From JABWBD01 sp040768665 (GTDB taxonomy: Bacteria > Planctomycetota > Planctomycetia > Pirellulales > Thermoguttaceae), in NCBI GenBank assembly GCA_040768665.1, contig JAXGMN010000048.1, forward strand, positions 42,060 to 106,059: DNA of 64,000 nt, given 5' to 3'. Both the position numbers and the translations under genes were made by a program. Every line of letters begins with the position of its first letter. The first letter of the stretch is position 1. The notes beneath the pieces are model-generated. The model was not told where the DNA came from and did not search any database. It saw nothing but the letters and a program-made list of their open reading frames with translations. Shown here one piece after another: positions 33,638 to 42,893 of this stretch.

Positions 33638-34876
33638 TCACTTGGGTTGCTCGACGACCGCGAGCGGCCCGATCGTCACCGTGGTATTGCGGGACAGCGG
33701 ATATCGCTGCAGGATCCCTCGGACATCTTCCACGCGAATCGACGCGATCGTGTCCAGGACCTCGCGGGCCGATCGATAGCGCCGGTGCTGGATCCACTCG
33801 TTGCCCACGTACGACAGCCGCCCGATCGGCCGCTCCGAGGAGAGAACCACCCGTGAACTGACTTTGCTCTTCGCCTGCGCGAGTTCCTCCTCGGCAAACC
33901 CGTCCTTCTCGGCACCCCGGTAGACATCAAGAATCACCTGGAGATTGTCCGCGGTGCGCTCTGGGTCGCAACTCATGTACGTAACGAACAGTCCCGTTCC
34001 CAAGTACTCATAGTGGCGCAGCACGGCGTGCTCCGCCAGCCCCGGATCGGCGAGGGCCCAGTAGAGCCGGCTGCCGGAGTCATCACCGAGAATCCGAGCC
34101 AGAAGCTTGGCCGCGTAGCGATCCTTTTCCGAGCCGGCCGGTCCGTCGGACATCTGGACCATGTACTGCTGCATCGATTCCGGCTTGTGCAGGGTGAGGA
34201 AACCCTGATTGGGGTCGGCCGGCAAGACGGACCGACTGGCGTCGAAACGCGCCCAGCCGCCGCAGCCGTCTTCGACGGCGCCCACCAGCGAGTCGAAATC
34301 GATTCTCCCTGCCGCAGCCAGCACAATGTTCGAAGGACTGTAGCGCTGTTGAAAATAGTCGCGCATCGCCTCGGCCGTCAGCGCAGTGACGCTGTCGGCG
34401 GTGCCCAGAACGCTCTTGCCCAAGGGGTGCGAGCCGAAATACGCCGCCTTGCATTTCTCGTCCGCCCCGAACGGCGGCTGGTCCTCGTAAACGCGGATCT
34501 CTTCGAGAATGACCTGCTTCTCCGTCTCGAAGTCGTCCTCCCGCAGCGAGGGCCGCAGAATATCCGCCAGGAGCCGCACCGCGCGGTCCTGGCATTCGGG
34601 AATGACGGCGGCGTAGTAAAGTGTAGTCTCCTCGCTGGTCGACGCGTTGTAACGGGCGCCCATCTCGTCGAACTCGCGGTTCACGTCCAACGCCGTGCGC
34701 GTGGGTGTGCCTTTGAAGGCCATGTGTTCCAGGAAATGGCTCACTCCAGAAATCCGTTCGCGCTCATCGCGCGAACCGGCCTGCACGAAGAAACCCATGG
34801 CCACGGATCGGGCGTTGCCATTGACCTCCCCCACGATTTCGAGCCCGTTCGCCAGCGTGTGTTTAAGGAACTCCAA
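33638..34876 (-). CDS. M16 zinc peptidase, active subunit
   Basis: The 412-residue protein is a processing-peptidase-like M16 enzyme. The inverted zinc motif HFLEHMAF (His47, Glu50, His51) and the distal Glu region ETEKQVILEEIRVYEDQP (about 125-145) are intact. The C-terminal half contains the Arg/Tyr-type substrate-binding segment LARILGDDSGSRLYWALAD. It overlaps the 3' end of the upstream M16 paralogue by 14 bp, so the two are translationally linked and probably form a heterodimer like bacterial and mitochondrial processing peptidases. No signal peptide is evident. Confidence 0.9.
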   Translation of the reverse strand: MEFLKHTLANGLEIVGEVNGNARSVAMGFFVQAGSRDERERISGVSHFLEHMAFKGTPTRTALDVNREFDEMGARYNASTSEETTLYYAAVIPECQDRAVRLLADILRPSLREDDFETEKQVILEEIRVYEDQPPFGADEKCKAAYFGSHPLGKSVLGTADSVTALTAEAMRDYFQQRYSPSNIVLAAAGRIDFDSLVGAVEDGCGGWARFDASRSVLPADPNQGFLTLHKPESMQQYMVQMSDGPAGSEKDRYAAKLLARILGDDSGSRLYWALADPGLAEHAVLRHYEYLGTGLFVTYMSCDPERTADNLQVILDVYRGAEKDGFAEEELAQAKSKVSSRVVLSSERPIGRLSYVGNEWIQHRRYRSAREVLDTIASIRVEDVRGILQRYPLSRNTTVTIGPLAVVEQPK

Positions 34877-36107
34877 CGGTCACCTCCAGCGGACGCGGTC
34901 CCAAAGTCATGATGGTGAAGTCTGCCGGCGGCCGTTTCGCCAAATAGCCGTTGATTGAATCGGGGGTCAATCCGTCGACGATCCGGCCGATTTCGTCGAG
35001 TGTCCTCACGCGGCCCAGATGATACCAATCCACCGCAATCATCGAACTGCGGGCAGCGCTCGATTCCTGTTGCATGATCAGGCCGCTCTTGATACGGGCT
35101 TTCAGCCGATCCAACTCGGCCCCATCAATGCCGCGGCCCAAGTCGGTCAATACCCGCAGCATGACATCGAGCGTCTCCTGCGCCCGCTCGGCACTCGTCC
35201 CGGCATAGCAGAATACGCCTGCCCGATCCAGCAGCGAATGGTAGCTGGCGTCAACATGGTAGCAGAGCCCCCGGCGCTCGCGGACCTCCGTGAACAGCCG
35301 TGAACTCATACCGCTGCCCAGAACGCCGACCGCTCCCCAGGCCTGGAAATAATCGCGATCACGATACGGGACCGTGTCGTAAGCAATGCCAATGTGCGTC
35401 TGCTTCGTTTCTTGTTCGATGTGGTCGGCCCTTCTTCCGCAATCGCCTTCAGCAATGTTCGCTTCGGCGCCCGGCTTCCAGTCGCCCAGCACCCTCTGGA
35501 TCGTGTCCTTCAGCGCCGACCAGTCGAAACGTCCGGCAACGCCCAGAATGGCGCCGTTGGGACGATAGTGGCGCTCGAAATGCCGGCGGATTTCCTCGAT
35601 CCCAATCGACTCGATCGCCGCCTCATCGCCCTGGGAAGGACGCCCCCACGGATCGGGATAATGGCGACGCTGGACTTCGATCATCACCTTCTGCGCGGGT
35701 TCGTCCTCAACCGCCCGCAGATCCTGAAGCATCACCAGCCGACCCGCCTCCAATTGCTCTTCCGGCAGGTGGGGCCGCTGGACAAGGTCGGCGAAGATCT
35801 CCAGCGCGCCGGCCAGATTGTCGGCAAGCGTCGCTCCGCTGAAACTGGTACGGGCCGTGGACACAGAATCGGACCACTCGACGCCCAGATTGTCCAAGTC
35901 CTCGACAAATCGGCGACTGTCGCGCGGGCCCGCTCCGCGGAGAGCCATCTCGCAGGTGAAACCGGACAGGCCGCCCCGGTCGGCAGGCTCGTGGATGCAA
36001 CCCGCTGGTACCAAAAGGGTGAATGCAGCCGAATCGAGCCAAGGCATGGTCTCGGCAATCAGCACCAAACCATTGGAGAAACGATGGCTGTGGATCGACT
36101 CAGTCAC
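34863..36107 (-). CDS. M16 peptidase-like protein lacking the zinc motif
   Basis: This 414-residue protein has the M16 fold throughout (SNGLVLIAETMPWLDSAAFTLLVPAG at the start; LGSGMSSRLFTEVRERRGLCYHVDASY in the C-terminal half, a well-conserved region). The metal segment, normally HFLEH, reads GLSGFTCEMALRG, so both His and the catalytic Glu are replaced. It is presumably the non-catalytic partner of the overlapping downstream peptidase, binding substrate or completing the chamber. ATG 36107 has weak Shine-Dalgarno support (AAGGAGTAG just upstream). Confidence 0.88.
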   Translation of the reverse strand: MTESIHSHRFSNGLVLIAETMPWLDSAAFTLLVPAGCIHEPADRGGLSGFTCEMALRGAGPRDSRRFVEDLDNLGVEWSDSVSTARTSFSGATLADNLAGALEIFADLVQRPHLPEEQLEAGRLVMLQDLRAVEDEPAQKVMIEVQRRHYPDPWGRPSQGDEAAIESIGIEEIRRHFERHYRPNGAILGVAGRFDWSALKDTIQRVLGDWKPGAEANIAEGDCGRRADHIEQETKQTHIGIAYDTVPYRDRDYFQAWGAVGVLGSGMSSRLFTEVRERRGLCYHVDASYHSLLDRAGVFCYAGTSAERAQETLDVMLRVLTDLGRGIDGAELDRLKARIKSGLIMQQESSAARSSMIAVDWYHLGRVRTLDEIGRIVDGLTPDSINGYLAKRPPADFTIMTLGPRPLEVTVGVP

Positions 36108-36204
36108 ATCTACTCCTTAGGGGGAAGCCGGCGACAAAAACATCGCGAGAAAACGAATTGTACCGATCCGCCGTCGCGACTGCGACCCTCGGGCGATCGG
36201 GGGC

Positions 36205-36765
36205 CTACGAGTACGCAACTTCAGCCGCTTTGAAGACGGTTTTCACCGTATCAAATCCGAGCCGCCGGTAAAGCCGAATGGCGGCCCGATTATCCGCCGT
36301 CACCTCTAAATGAACCCTGTTCAAGCCGCTCTCGCGAAACCCGGCTAACGAGCGGAAAAGCAAAGCCGTTCCCACTTGCTGCCCGCGGTGGCTCGGAATA
36401 ATCCCGAGATTCTGAATGCTGCCGAGTCCGAATCGGTCACGAATGCCCTGGACGGTTCCACAATGCTCCGGCCGCCCGCCGCCCATGTAGATCGCCAGCC
36501 AAGTCGCCCTAGGAAGGAAGCCGGGCTTATGCACGATCTCATGCATCAAACGCTGGCAACCCGCGAACTCCGTGAAACACGGAAAGACATGGGCATCGAT
36601 TTCGTTCCGAAAGCTGAGGAACTTCACCCTGGCGTGCGCGTCCAGTAGCGACGGATCCCATGCGAGAAACGTATAGCGGGGTGGAACGGACGGCCAGGAG
36701 AAATCTCGATCCTCCAGATCGATCTCCATTCGAAAACGTTTGAAGTAGGTCAGCCCTATCCCCAT
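36205..36765 (-). CDS. GNAT-family N-acetyltransferase
   Basis: The 186-residue protein starts at ATG 36765 behind GAGAG. The acetyl-CoA-binding motif A is visible as LGIIPSHRGQQVGTALLFRSL, followed by VHLEVTADNRAAIRLYRRLGFDTVKTVF, the standard motif B. The first 90 residues are substrate-side and unlike a named subfamily. The substrate is unknown. Confidence 0.85.
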   Translation of the reverse strand: MGIGLTYFKRFRMEIDLEDRDFSWPSVPPRYTFLAWDPSLLDAHARVKFLSFRNEIDAHVFPCFTEFAGCQRLMHEIVHKPGFLPRATWLAIYMGGGRPEHCGTVQGIRDRFGLGSIQNLGIIPSHRGQQVGTALLFRSLAGFRESGLNRVHLEVTADNRAAIRLYRRLGFDTVKTVFKAAEVAYS

Positions 36766-36903
36766 GGCTCTCTCGCAGCGGGGGAACGGTTCCGTCAAGG
36801 CGGCGGATTCTCGCACCGGCAAAGCTCAAAAGGTAATCTACCGGCCGGTTGCGGAGGGGTCAACCAACTTGATTTACCGGGTCTCCCCGTCGCCGCACTC
36901 AAT

Positions 36904-37010
36904 CTCAGAGCCTATCCCAAAACCATCGGGGACTGGCTCATTTTGCGGAGTCTTCGGAGCAAAATGTGCCTGTACCCCTCTCCTCCGACGGTTTTGGGAT
37001 AGGCTCTGAG
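36904..37010. repeat. MITE-like palindrome, family 2, perfect 21-bp arms
   Basis: The arms CTCAGAGCCTATCCCAAAAC (plus one base, 36904-36924) and 36990-37010 are exact inverses. Inside, CGGGGACTGGCTCATTTTGC pairs with GCAAAATGTGCCTGTACCCC. The element lies between the GNAT and endonuclease IV genes, both on the minus strand, and could also act as a terminator. Confidence 0.85.
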
Positions 37011-37070
37011 ACTTAAAACACCATCGACCGCACCATGCCGCATTCCGTCAGCAGGGCTCAAAGACCGAAC

Positions 37071-37967
37071 TCATCCCCCTTCCTCGACCAACCCGCGAAG
37101 CGTCGCCAAATTGACTCTGTCGAAATCAGCTCCGTCTTCCTCGCCTTTGGGAGTCTCCAGATACATGGGAACATCGGCCAGCCGACGGTCGTTGAGTAGC
37201 AGCCGAAATGGTTCCAGCCCCATGCGCCCGCGCCCGATGTGCGCGTGACGGTCGATTCGGCTGCCGCGGTCTCGCACGCTGTCGTTGAGATGAAACGCCT
37301 TGATCCGACCCAGGCCGACGATCTGATCGAACTCCTTCATCGTTGCCCAGTACGCTCTCTTTCCCGCCAGGGCATAGCCGGCGGCAAAGACATGGCAAGT
37401 GTCAAAGCAGACGCCAAGCCGATCGGGAGCATTCGCTCTGTCGATAATGGCCGCGAGATGTTCGAAGCGATGGCCAAGGCTTGTTCCTTGCCCGGCGGTC
37501 GTCTCAAGGAGGCAACGCACGGCAAGCCCGCGAGTTTGTGCATGCACTCTGTCCAGCGCCTTCGCCACCCGTCTCAGGCCGGCAGATTCACTACTCCCCA
37601 TATAGCACCCTGGGTGGGTAACGACGTATGAGATGCCGAGTATCTCTGCCCGATGCAGTTCGACAACAAAAGCGTCGATCGACTTCTTCCAGAGTGTCTT
37701 GTCGGGCGTGGCAAGATTGATCAGGTACGAGTCGTGCGCGATCGCGTCGCAAAGTCCCGACTCGGCCAGTGCCGTGCGGAACGTCTGGCTCTCTGCCGGC
37801 GTAATCTCCTTGGCATACCACCGGTTGCTGTTCTTTGTGAACAACTGGACACATCGGCACCCGCAGACAACACCCCGTTCGATCGCCTTGTGGTATCCAC
37901 CTGCGATCGACATATGGGCCCCAAGGCGCGGAATTTGCGAGGGGGATCCTTGCAATCGGTGATGCAT
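37071..37967 (-). CDS. nfo: Endonuclease IV (apurinic/apyrimidinic endonuclease)
   Basis: The 298-residue protein is a TIM-barrel AP endonuclease with the trinuclear-zinc ligands in family positions: LGAHMSIAGG near the start, IAHDSYLINLATPD, VTHPGCYMGS, LLETTAGQGTSLGHRFEHL, CFDTCHVFAAGY, FHLNDS and ...GSRIDRHAHIGRG. It nicks DNA at abasic sites and removes 3' blocking groups. The start is uncertain: ATG 37967 is used, and an earlier ATG at 38003 is less family-like. Confidence 0.93.
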   Translation of the reverse strand: MHHRLQGSPSQIPRLGAHMSIAGGYHKAIERGVVCGCRCVQLFTKNSNRWYAKEITPAESQTFRTALAESGLCDAIAHDSYLINLATPDKTLWKKSIDAFVVELHRAEILGISYVVTHPGCYMGSSESAGLRRVAKALDRVHAQTRGLAVRCLLETTAGQGTSLGHRFEHLAAIIDRANAPDRLGVCFDTCHVFAAGYALAGKRAYWATMKEFDQIVGLGRIKAFHLNDSVRDRGSRIDRHAHIGRGRMGLEPFRLLLNDRRLADVPMYLETPKGEEDGADFDRVNLATLRGLVEEGG

Positions 37968-38037
37968 TTCGCTTAAAATGACGAATGAACTAGGGAGATC
38001 CAACGGGCTGTGTTTACAGCTATCGAGGGGTTCCGTT

Positions 38038-38529
38038 ATGGGCGAGTATTGGTGGATTTGCCTGGCTGCTATTCTCTTCGTAGGCGGTCTAGTTCTTATT
38101 TGGCGACCGATTCGGTCAACTCTGCGGGAAATTCGGTTTGCGGAAGCCTGCCGTGATTTTCACCGGCAGCGGGAGCGATTGGAGGCAAAGTTTGTCCACC
38201 TCGGCATGGCCAACGCCAAACCCGACCATCCTCGCTGGAGCGACTGCGACTTTGACAACGGCGTCACCTATGCTCGAAACCGTCAAACGGGCGAACTGAC
38301 CGCTTTCGTTGCGGTGACGATCGAAATCGAAAGCGGCGGCTTCGACAGTTCGTCCGTTGCGTCCGACATAATTGGAAATCTTCGGGCCGCGACGGCCGTC
38401 TTTCGCCTCGATGGCGATCACTGGGAAACTGACGGGCGCGCGATCTTCAACCTCAGTCCTGCTGAAGCCATTCGCTTTTATCACCGCGACCTCGAGCTTG
38501 TCGGTCAGGAATTGGCTCAGCGGTCGTGA
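38038..38529 (+). CDS. Small membrane-anchored hypothetical protein
   Basis: The 163-residue protein starts at ATG 38038, nine bases after GAGGGG. Residues 6-24 are a membrane helix (ICLAAILFVGGLVLIW). A soluble domain follows with FHRQRERLEAKFVHLG, a DFDNGVTYARNRQTGELTAFVAVTIEIES beta stretch and FRLDGDHWETDGRAIFNLSP. I do not recognise a characterised family. It is an isolated plus-strand gene between nfo and the aconitase gene, which converges on it. Confidence 0.65.
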   Translation: MGEYWWICLAAILFVGGLVLIWRPIRSTLREIRFAEACRDFHRQRERLEAKFVHLGMANAKPDHPRWSDCDFDNGVTYARNRQTGELTAFVAVTIEIESGGFDSSSVASDIIGNLRAATAVFRLDGDHWETDGRAIFNLSPAEAIRFYHRDLELVGQELAQRS

Positions 38530-38649
38530 CCTCGTCCCCAAGCCGAACAACCAAACAGCCGAACAAGCAAACCCGGCCGGGCGGAATTCTCCTCCGGGCA
38601 AATGGCCACAAACCCCTCGCGAGCGATGGTTCTGCTCTCCTGCGGCGCC

Positions 38650-41364
38650 CTATTTCAGGAGTTTGCGCAGCACCGCCTGAAGAATACCACCATGACGGTA
38701 GTAGTCGAGTTCGACCGGTGTGTCGATTCGCACTTTGACGTGGAATTCCGTCACATTGTCGCCGCCTCTGGTGGCAATTACCGCCATGTCGCTGCCCGGA
38801 CGTAAGCCGTCATTCAGCCCCGGGATATCGAAGACTTCTTCACCGGTCAACCCGAGCGACTGCCAAGACGTCCCCTCGGCAAATTGCAGCGGCAGAACTC
38901 CCATTCCGACCAAGTTGCTTCGATGGATGCGTTCGTAGCTCGACGCGATCACCGCTCGGACGCCGAGCAAGTAGGTGCCCTTGGCTGCCCAATCGCGGCT
39001 ACTCCCGGTTCCATACTCTGCTCCCGCCAGAACCATCAGAGGAACCCCCTCCCGCTGGTACTCAACGGCTGCCTCGTAGACGGCCATCTCTCGGCCGTCC
39101 GGCAGATGACGCGTGATTCCGCCCTCCGTGCCGGGCGCCAACTGGTTCCGGATACGGATATTGGCAAATGTTCCGCGAGTCATCACCCGATCGTTCCCGC
39201 GGCGCGAACCATAGCTGTTGAAGTCGACCGGCTTCACGCCATGCTCTTGAAGATAGCGTCCCGCCGGACTGTCCTTGGCAATGCTCCCGGCCGGCGAAAT
39301 GTGATCGGTCGTCACCGAGTCGCCTAAGGCCAGCAGGACGCGGGCGTCCCGAATCGGTTTGATCGGCCCGGGGTCCGGAGCCAGATCCAACAGGAACGGC
39401 GGCTCCTGGATATACGTGCTTTCGGAATCCCACTCGTACAGTTCGCCTCCCGCGACCGGCAAACCGTTCCATTTCGGATTCGCCTCGAAGACGCTTCCGT
39501 ACTGGGCGCGGAACATCTCGGGGTGTACCGCTTCGGCCATCACTTGATGGACCTCTTCCTGGCTGGGCCAAACGTCTCTCAAATAGACCGGCTTGCCGTC
39601 GCTTCCGGTGCCGAGCGGTTCCGATATCAGGTCAATATCGACCGTGCCGGCCAGGGCGTAGGCGACGACAAGCGGCGGGCTTGCCAGGTAGTTTGCCTTC
39701 ACCGCGGAGTTGATCCGGCCTTCGAAGTTGCGGTTGCCGCTGAGCACGGCCGACGCGACCAGGTTGCCCTCCGCAACGGCTTGTGCCACCGGCTCCGGCA
39801 GCGGTCCGCTGTTGCCGATGCAGGTCGTGCATCCGTAGCCCACGGTATGGAAGCCTATACGCTCCAGTTCTTTGTCGAGTCCGGCCCGCTGAAGGTAATC
39901 CGTTACGACCCGCGACCCGGGCGCCAGGCTGGTCTTTACGTACGATGGCACGGTGAGTCCCCGTTCGACCGCCTTCTTCGCGAGCAGTCCGGCTGCCAGC
40001 ATCACGCTCGGATTGCTCGTATTCGTGCAGCTCGTAATCGCCGCAATCACCACGGCGCCGTGTCCGACCGTGGAACGCCCGTTGTCGCGGATCTCGGCGG
40101 TCCGCTTCAGATCCTCTTCCGACAACGCGAAGCCCCGTTGACTCAACGGTGCTCGCAGCGTTCGGTGAAAGCCCTCCTTCATCGCACGAAGCGCCACGCG
40201 GTCTTGCGGGCGTTTCGGGCCGGCCAGGCTCGGCTCGACCGTGGACAAATCGAGCGACAGAAGTGTCGTATAGCTCGGCGTCGGCGACGAATCCGTGCGG
40301 AAGAGTTGCTGCTCCTTGGCATACCGCTCGACCAGTTCCACCTCCTCGTCAGTCCGGCCCGTCTCACGCAGATAAAGAAGGGTTTGGTCGTCGATCGGAA
40401 AGAATCCCATCGTCGCACCATATTCCGGCGACATGTTGGCGATGGTCGCCCGGTCGGCCAGTCTCATCGTGGACACCCCGGAGCCAAAATACTCGACGAA
40501 CTTGCCGACGACCCCCTGCTTGCGGAGAATCTCAGTCACGGTAAGCACCAGATCCGTCGCCGTCGCCACCGCCGGCAGCGAGCCGGTCAGTTCGAATCCG
40601 ATCACTTCCGGCATCAGCATGTAGAGCGGTTGCCCGAGCATTGCGGCCTCGGCCTCGATCCCGCCGACGCCCCACCCAAGGACTCCCAGTCCATTGATCA
40701 TCGTCGTATGACTATCGGTGCCGACCAGCGTATCCGGTACCGCTACCCGCCCACGACTGTCTTCACGGAGGAAAACGCACTTGGCAAGAAACTCGAGATT
40801 GACCTGGTGGACGATACCCAGTCCCGGCGGGACCACGCGAAAGTTGTCCAGCGCCTTCTGTCCCCAACGCAGGAACTCATAGCGCTCCCGGTTGCGCTGG
40901 AATTCGTATTCCATATTTCGCTCAAGCGCCCCGGCCGAAGCGAACACGTCGACCTGGACCGAATGGTCGATCACAAGGTCGGCTGGAATCAGGGGATTGA
41001 TCTTCTTCGGATCTCCGCCGAGGCGTTTTATTGCGCTCCGCATCGCCGCCAGGTCAACCATGGCGGGCACTCCCGTGAAGTCCTGCAGTATGACCCGCGC
41101 CGGCTTGAACGGCACCTCCACCCCGGCCGGGGCCGCCGCATCCCATTTGGCGAGATTCTTGACGTCTTCTTCCCGCACCTCGAACCCGTCGCAGTTCCTC
41201 AGCACGGACTCGACCAACAGCCGTATCGAAAATGGCAGCTTGGCGATTGTGGTCAGCCCGGCATCTTCCAGTCGGCTGAGGCGGTACATGCCGATCTCGC
41301 CGCTGGGGCTGCTGAAGGTGTCGCGAGCGCCAAACGGGTCGAATTGCTGCTGGCGGAGGGTCAT
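38650..41364 (-). CDS. acnA: Aconitate hydratase A
   Basis: The 904-residue TCA-cycle enzyme interconverts citrate and isocitrate on a [4Fe-4S] cluster. The start at ATG 41364 gives MTLRQQQFDPFGARDTF; the frame remains open upstream but overlaps dnaB out of family register. Seen in order: VILQDFTGVPAMVDLAAMR, GTDSHTTMINGLGVLGWGVGGIEAE, the cluster cysteines in AITSCTNTSNPSVM and GYGCTTCIGNSGP, then the swivel domain with GDSVTTDHISPAGSI and YGTGSSRDWAAKGT. It follows dnaB by 70 bp. Confidence 0.96.
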   Translation of the reverse strand: MTLRQQQFDPFGARDTFSSPSGEIGMYRLSRLEDAGLTTIAKLPFSIRLLVESVLRNCDGFEVREEDVKNLAKWDAAAPAGVEVPFKPARVILQDFTGVPAMVDLAAMRSAIKRLGGDPKKINPLIPADLVIDHSVQVDVFASAGALERNMEYEFQRNRERYEFLRWGQKALDNFRVVPPGLGIVHQVNLEFLAKCVFLREDSRGRVAVPDTLVGTDSHTTMINGLGVLGWGVGGIEAEAAMLGQPLYMLMPEVIGFELTGSLPAVATATDLVLTVTEILRKQGVVGKFVEYFGSGVSTMRLADRATIANMSPEYGATMGFFPIDDQTLLYLRETGRTDEEVELVERYAKEQQLFRTDSSPTPSYTTLLSLDLSTVEPSLAGPKRPQDRVALRAMKEGFHRTLRAPLSQRGFALSEEDLKRTAEIRDNGRSTVGHGAVVIAAITSCTNTSNPSVMLAAGLLAKKAVERGLTVPSYVKTSLAPGSRVVTDYLQRAGLDKELERIGFHTVGYGCTTCIGNSGPLPEPVAQAVAEGNLVASAVLSGNRNFEGRINSAVKANYLASPPLVVAYALAGTVDIDLISEPLGTGSDGKPVYLRDVWPSQEEVHQVMAEAVHPEMFRAQYGSVFEANPKWNGLPVAGGELYEWDSESTYIQEPPFLLDLAPDPGPIKPIRDARVLLALGDSVTTDHISPAGSIAKDSPAGRYLQEHGVKPVDFNSYGSRRGNDRVMTRGTFANIRIRNQLAPGTEGGITRHLPDGREMAVYEAAVEYQREGVPLMVLAGAEYGTGSSRDWAAKGTYLLGVRAVIASSYERIHRSNLVGMGVLPLQFAEGTSWQSLGLTGEEVFDIPGLNDGLRPGSDMAVIATRGGDNVTEFHVKVRIDTPVELDYYRHGGILQAVLRKLLK

Positions 41365-41434
41365 GGGCGTTTTCTCTCCCAAACGGGGCGGAGCGGTAGT
41401 CCCCGGCGTTTGTCCCGCGCCGTCGGACCGGATG

Positions 41435-42859
41435 CTAGAAGTTGTCACCGAACTGCTCGAATTCGTCGTACGCCTTCTGCGCCGCGTTCTTGAACTTCGT
41501 GAAGTCCTGGACCCAGTGGAGCTTGATTTCGCCCGTGGGGCCGTTGCGCTGCTTGGCCACGATGATTTCCGCCTGCCCGACGATATCCATCTCTTTGGCC
41601 TCTTCGCGCGTGTGGTAGTATTCCTCGCGATGGACGAACATGACCACGTCCGCGTCCTGCTCGATCGCACCGGACTCTCGGAGATGGCTCAGCCGGGGCC
41701 GATTGTCCTTGGTCGCTTCCGCCTGCCGGTTGAGCTGAGCCAGACAAAGGACCGGAACGTTGAGTTCGCGGGCAAGCCCCTTCAGCCGGCGAGCGATTTT
41801 GGCAACTTGTTCCTGGCGGGGATCCCGAGGATTCTCAGGCTCGATGAGTTGCAGATAATCGATTACCAGGAGAGCCAAACCCTGGCGACGCTTCAGCCGT
41901 CTCGCGGCGGCAGCGATCTCCGTCACCGTCCGGCTGGGTGTGTCGTCGATAAACAGCGGCGCCTTGCTGAGCTTTGCCGACGCTTCAACCAGACGGTCGC
42001 GGTCCTCGCCCGATAGATAGCCGCCGCGGAACTTCTTGCCGTTGATTTCGCCGCGAGAGCAAAGCATGCGCTGGGCCAACTCCAGCCGGGCCATTTCCAG
42101 GCTGACAAATAGCACACACCCCTGCGCCTCCGCCGCCACATGATCGGCGATATTCGTGGCGAGTGCCGTCTTGCCCATGCTCGGACGGGCCGCCAGGATG
42201 AGCAGTTCGGATTCGTGCAGTCCGCCGGTCATGTTATCCATGTCGACATAACCGGTCGGAACGCCCGTTGCGCCGCCTTGCTCCATTCGCTTGTCGATGT
42301 GGGCAAATGCCTCGACGAGCACGTCGTGCATGCTCGCCAACTGATCGCTGCTCCGTGAGTCGTGAACGGCGAAGATCCTTTCCTCCGCCAGCCCGATCAT
42401 CTCCCGGGGTTCGATTGCCGGGTCGTAAGCATCCCGCAGGATCTCCGTGCTGACGTGGATGATCGATCGCAGGGTAGCTTTATCGCGGACAATCTTCGCG
42501 TAATAAACGGCATGAGCGGCAACCGCAACGGAGTTGAGCACTTCCCGCAGGTACTCCGCCCCGCCGAGGGCCTCGTAGTCACCGGCCTGCTTGAGCCGCT
42601 CCACCAGCAAAACGGTGTCGATGCGGCTCCCTTCGTCGTGCATCGCCACGATGTGGCCGTAAAGCTTCTGGTGGACGGTCGAGTAGAAATCCTCGGTCCG
42701 CAGCAGCAGCACGACTTCGTCGCACATGCCCGAGTCCAAAAGAAGGCTGCCCAGGACGCACCGCTCCGCGTCGAGGTTCTGCGGTGGTAGTCGGTCGAGG
42801 ATTTCGGAAGTGACCGCGGGGCGGCTGTGGCCGGCTTCAACACGTCCGTAAGTAGCCAT
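41435..42859 (-). CDS. dnaB: Replicative DNA helicase DnaB
   Basis: The 474-residue hexameric helicase unwinds DNA at the fork. The N-terminal domain begins PPQNLDAERCVLGSLLLDSGM. The RecA-like domain has Walker A RPSMGKTALATNIADH, Walker B LLVIDYLQLIEP, the arginine-finger and DNA-binding region with RQAEATKDNRPRLSHLRESGAIEQDADVV-type sequence, and the end GEIKLHWVQDFTKF. No intein is present. It is the last of the prs-L25-pth-rpsF-ssb-rplI-dnaB series and starts 34 bp after rplI. Confidence 0.96.
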   Translation of the reverse strand: MATYGRVEAGHSRPAVTSEILDRLPPQNLDAERCVLGSLLLDSGMCDEVVLLLRTEDFYSTVHQKLYGHIVAMHDEGSRIDTVLLVERLKQAGDYEALGGAEYLREVLNSVAVAAHAVYYAKIVRDKATLRSIIHVSTEILRDAYDPAIEPREMIGLAEERIFAVHDSRSSDQLASMHDVLVEAFAHIDKRMEQGGATGVPTGYVDMDNMTGGLHESELLILAARPSMGKTALATNIADHVAAEAQGCVLFVSLEMARLELAQRMLCSRGEINGKKFRGGYLSGEDRDRLVEASAKLSKAPLFIDDTPSRTVTEIAAAARRLKRRQGLALLVIDYLQLIEPENPRDPRQEQVAKIARRLKGLARELNVPVLCLAQLNRQAEATKDNRPRLSHLRESGAIEQDADVVMFVHREEYYHTREEAKEMDIVGQAEIIVAKQRNGPTGEIKLHWVQDFTKFKNAAQKAYDEFEQFGDNF

Positions 42860-42893
42860 GGCGGTCCGTCTTCCCGAAATCCCTCAAGCGCGA

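Noticed and set aside
41365..41670. N-terminal extension of the aconitase frame
   Set aside because: The added 102 residues are Ser/Arg/Thr-rich antisense-type sequence overlapping dnaB; family alignment begins at ATG 41364.
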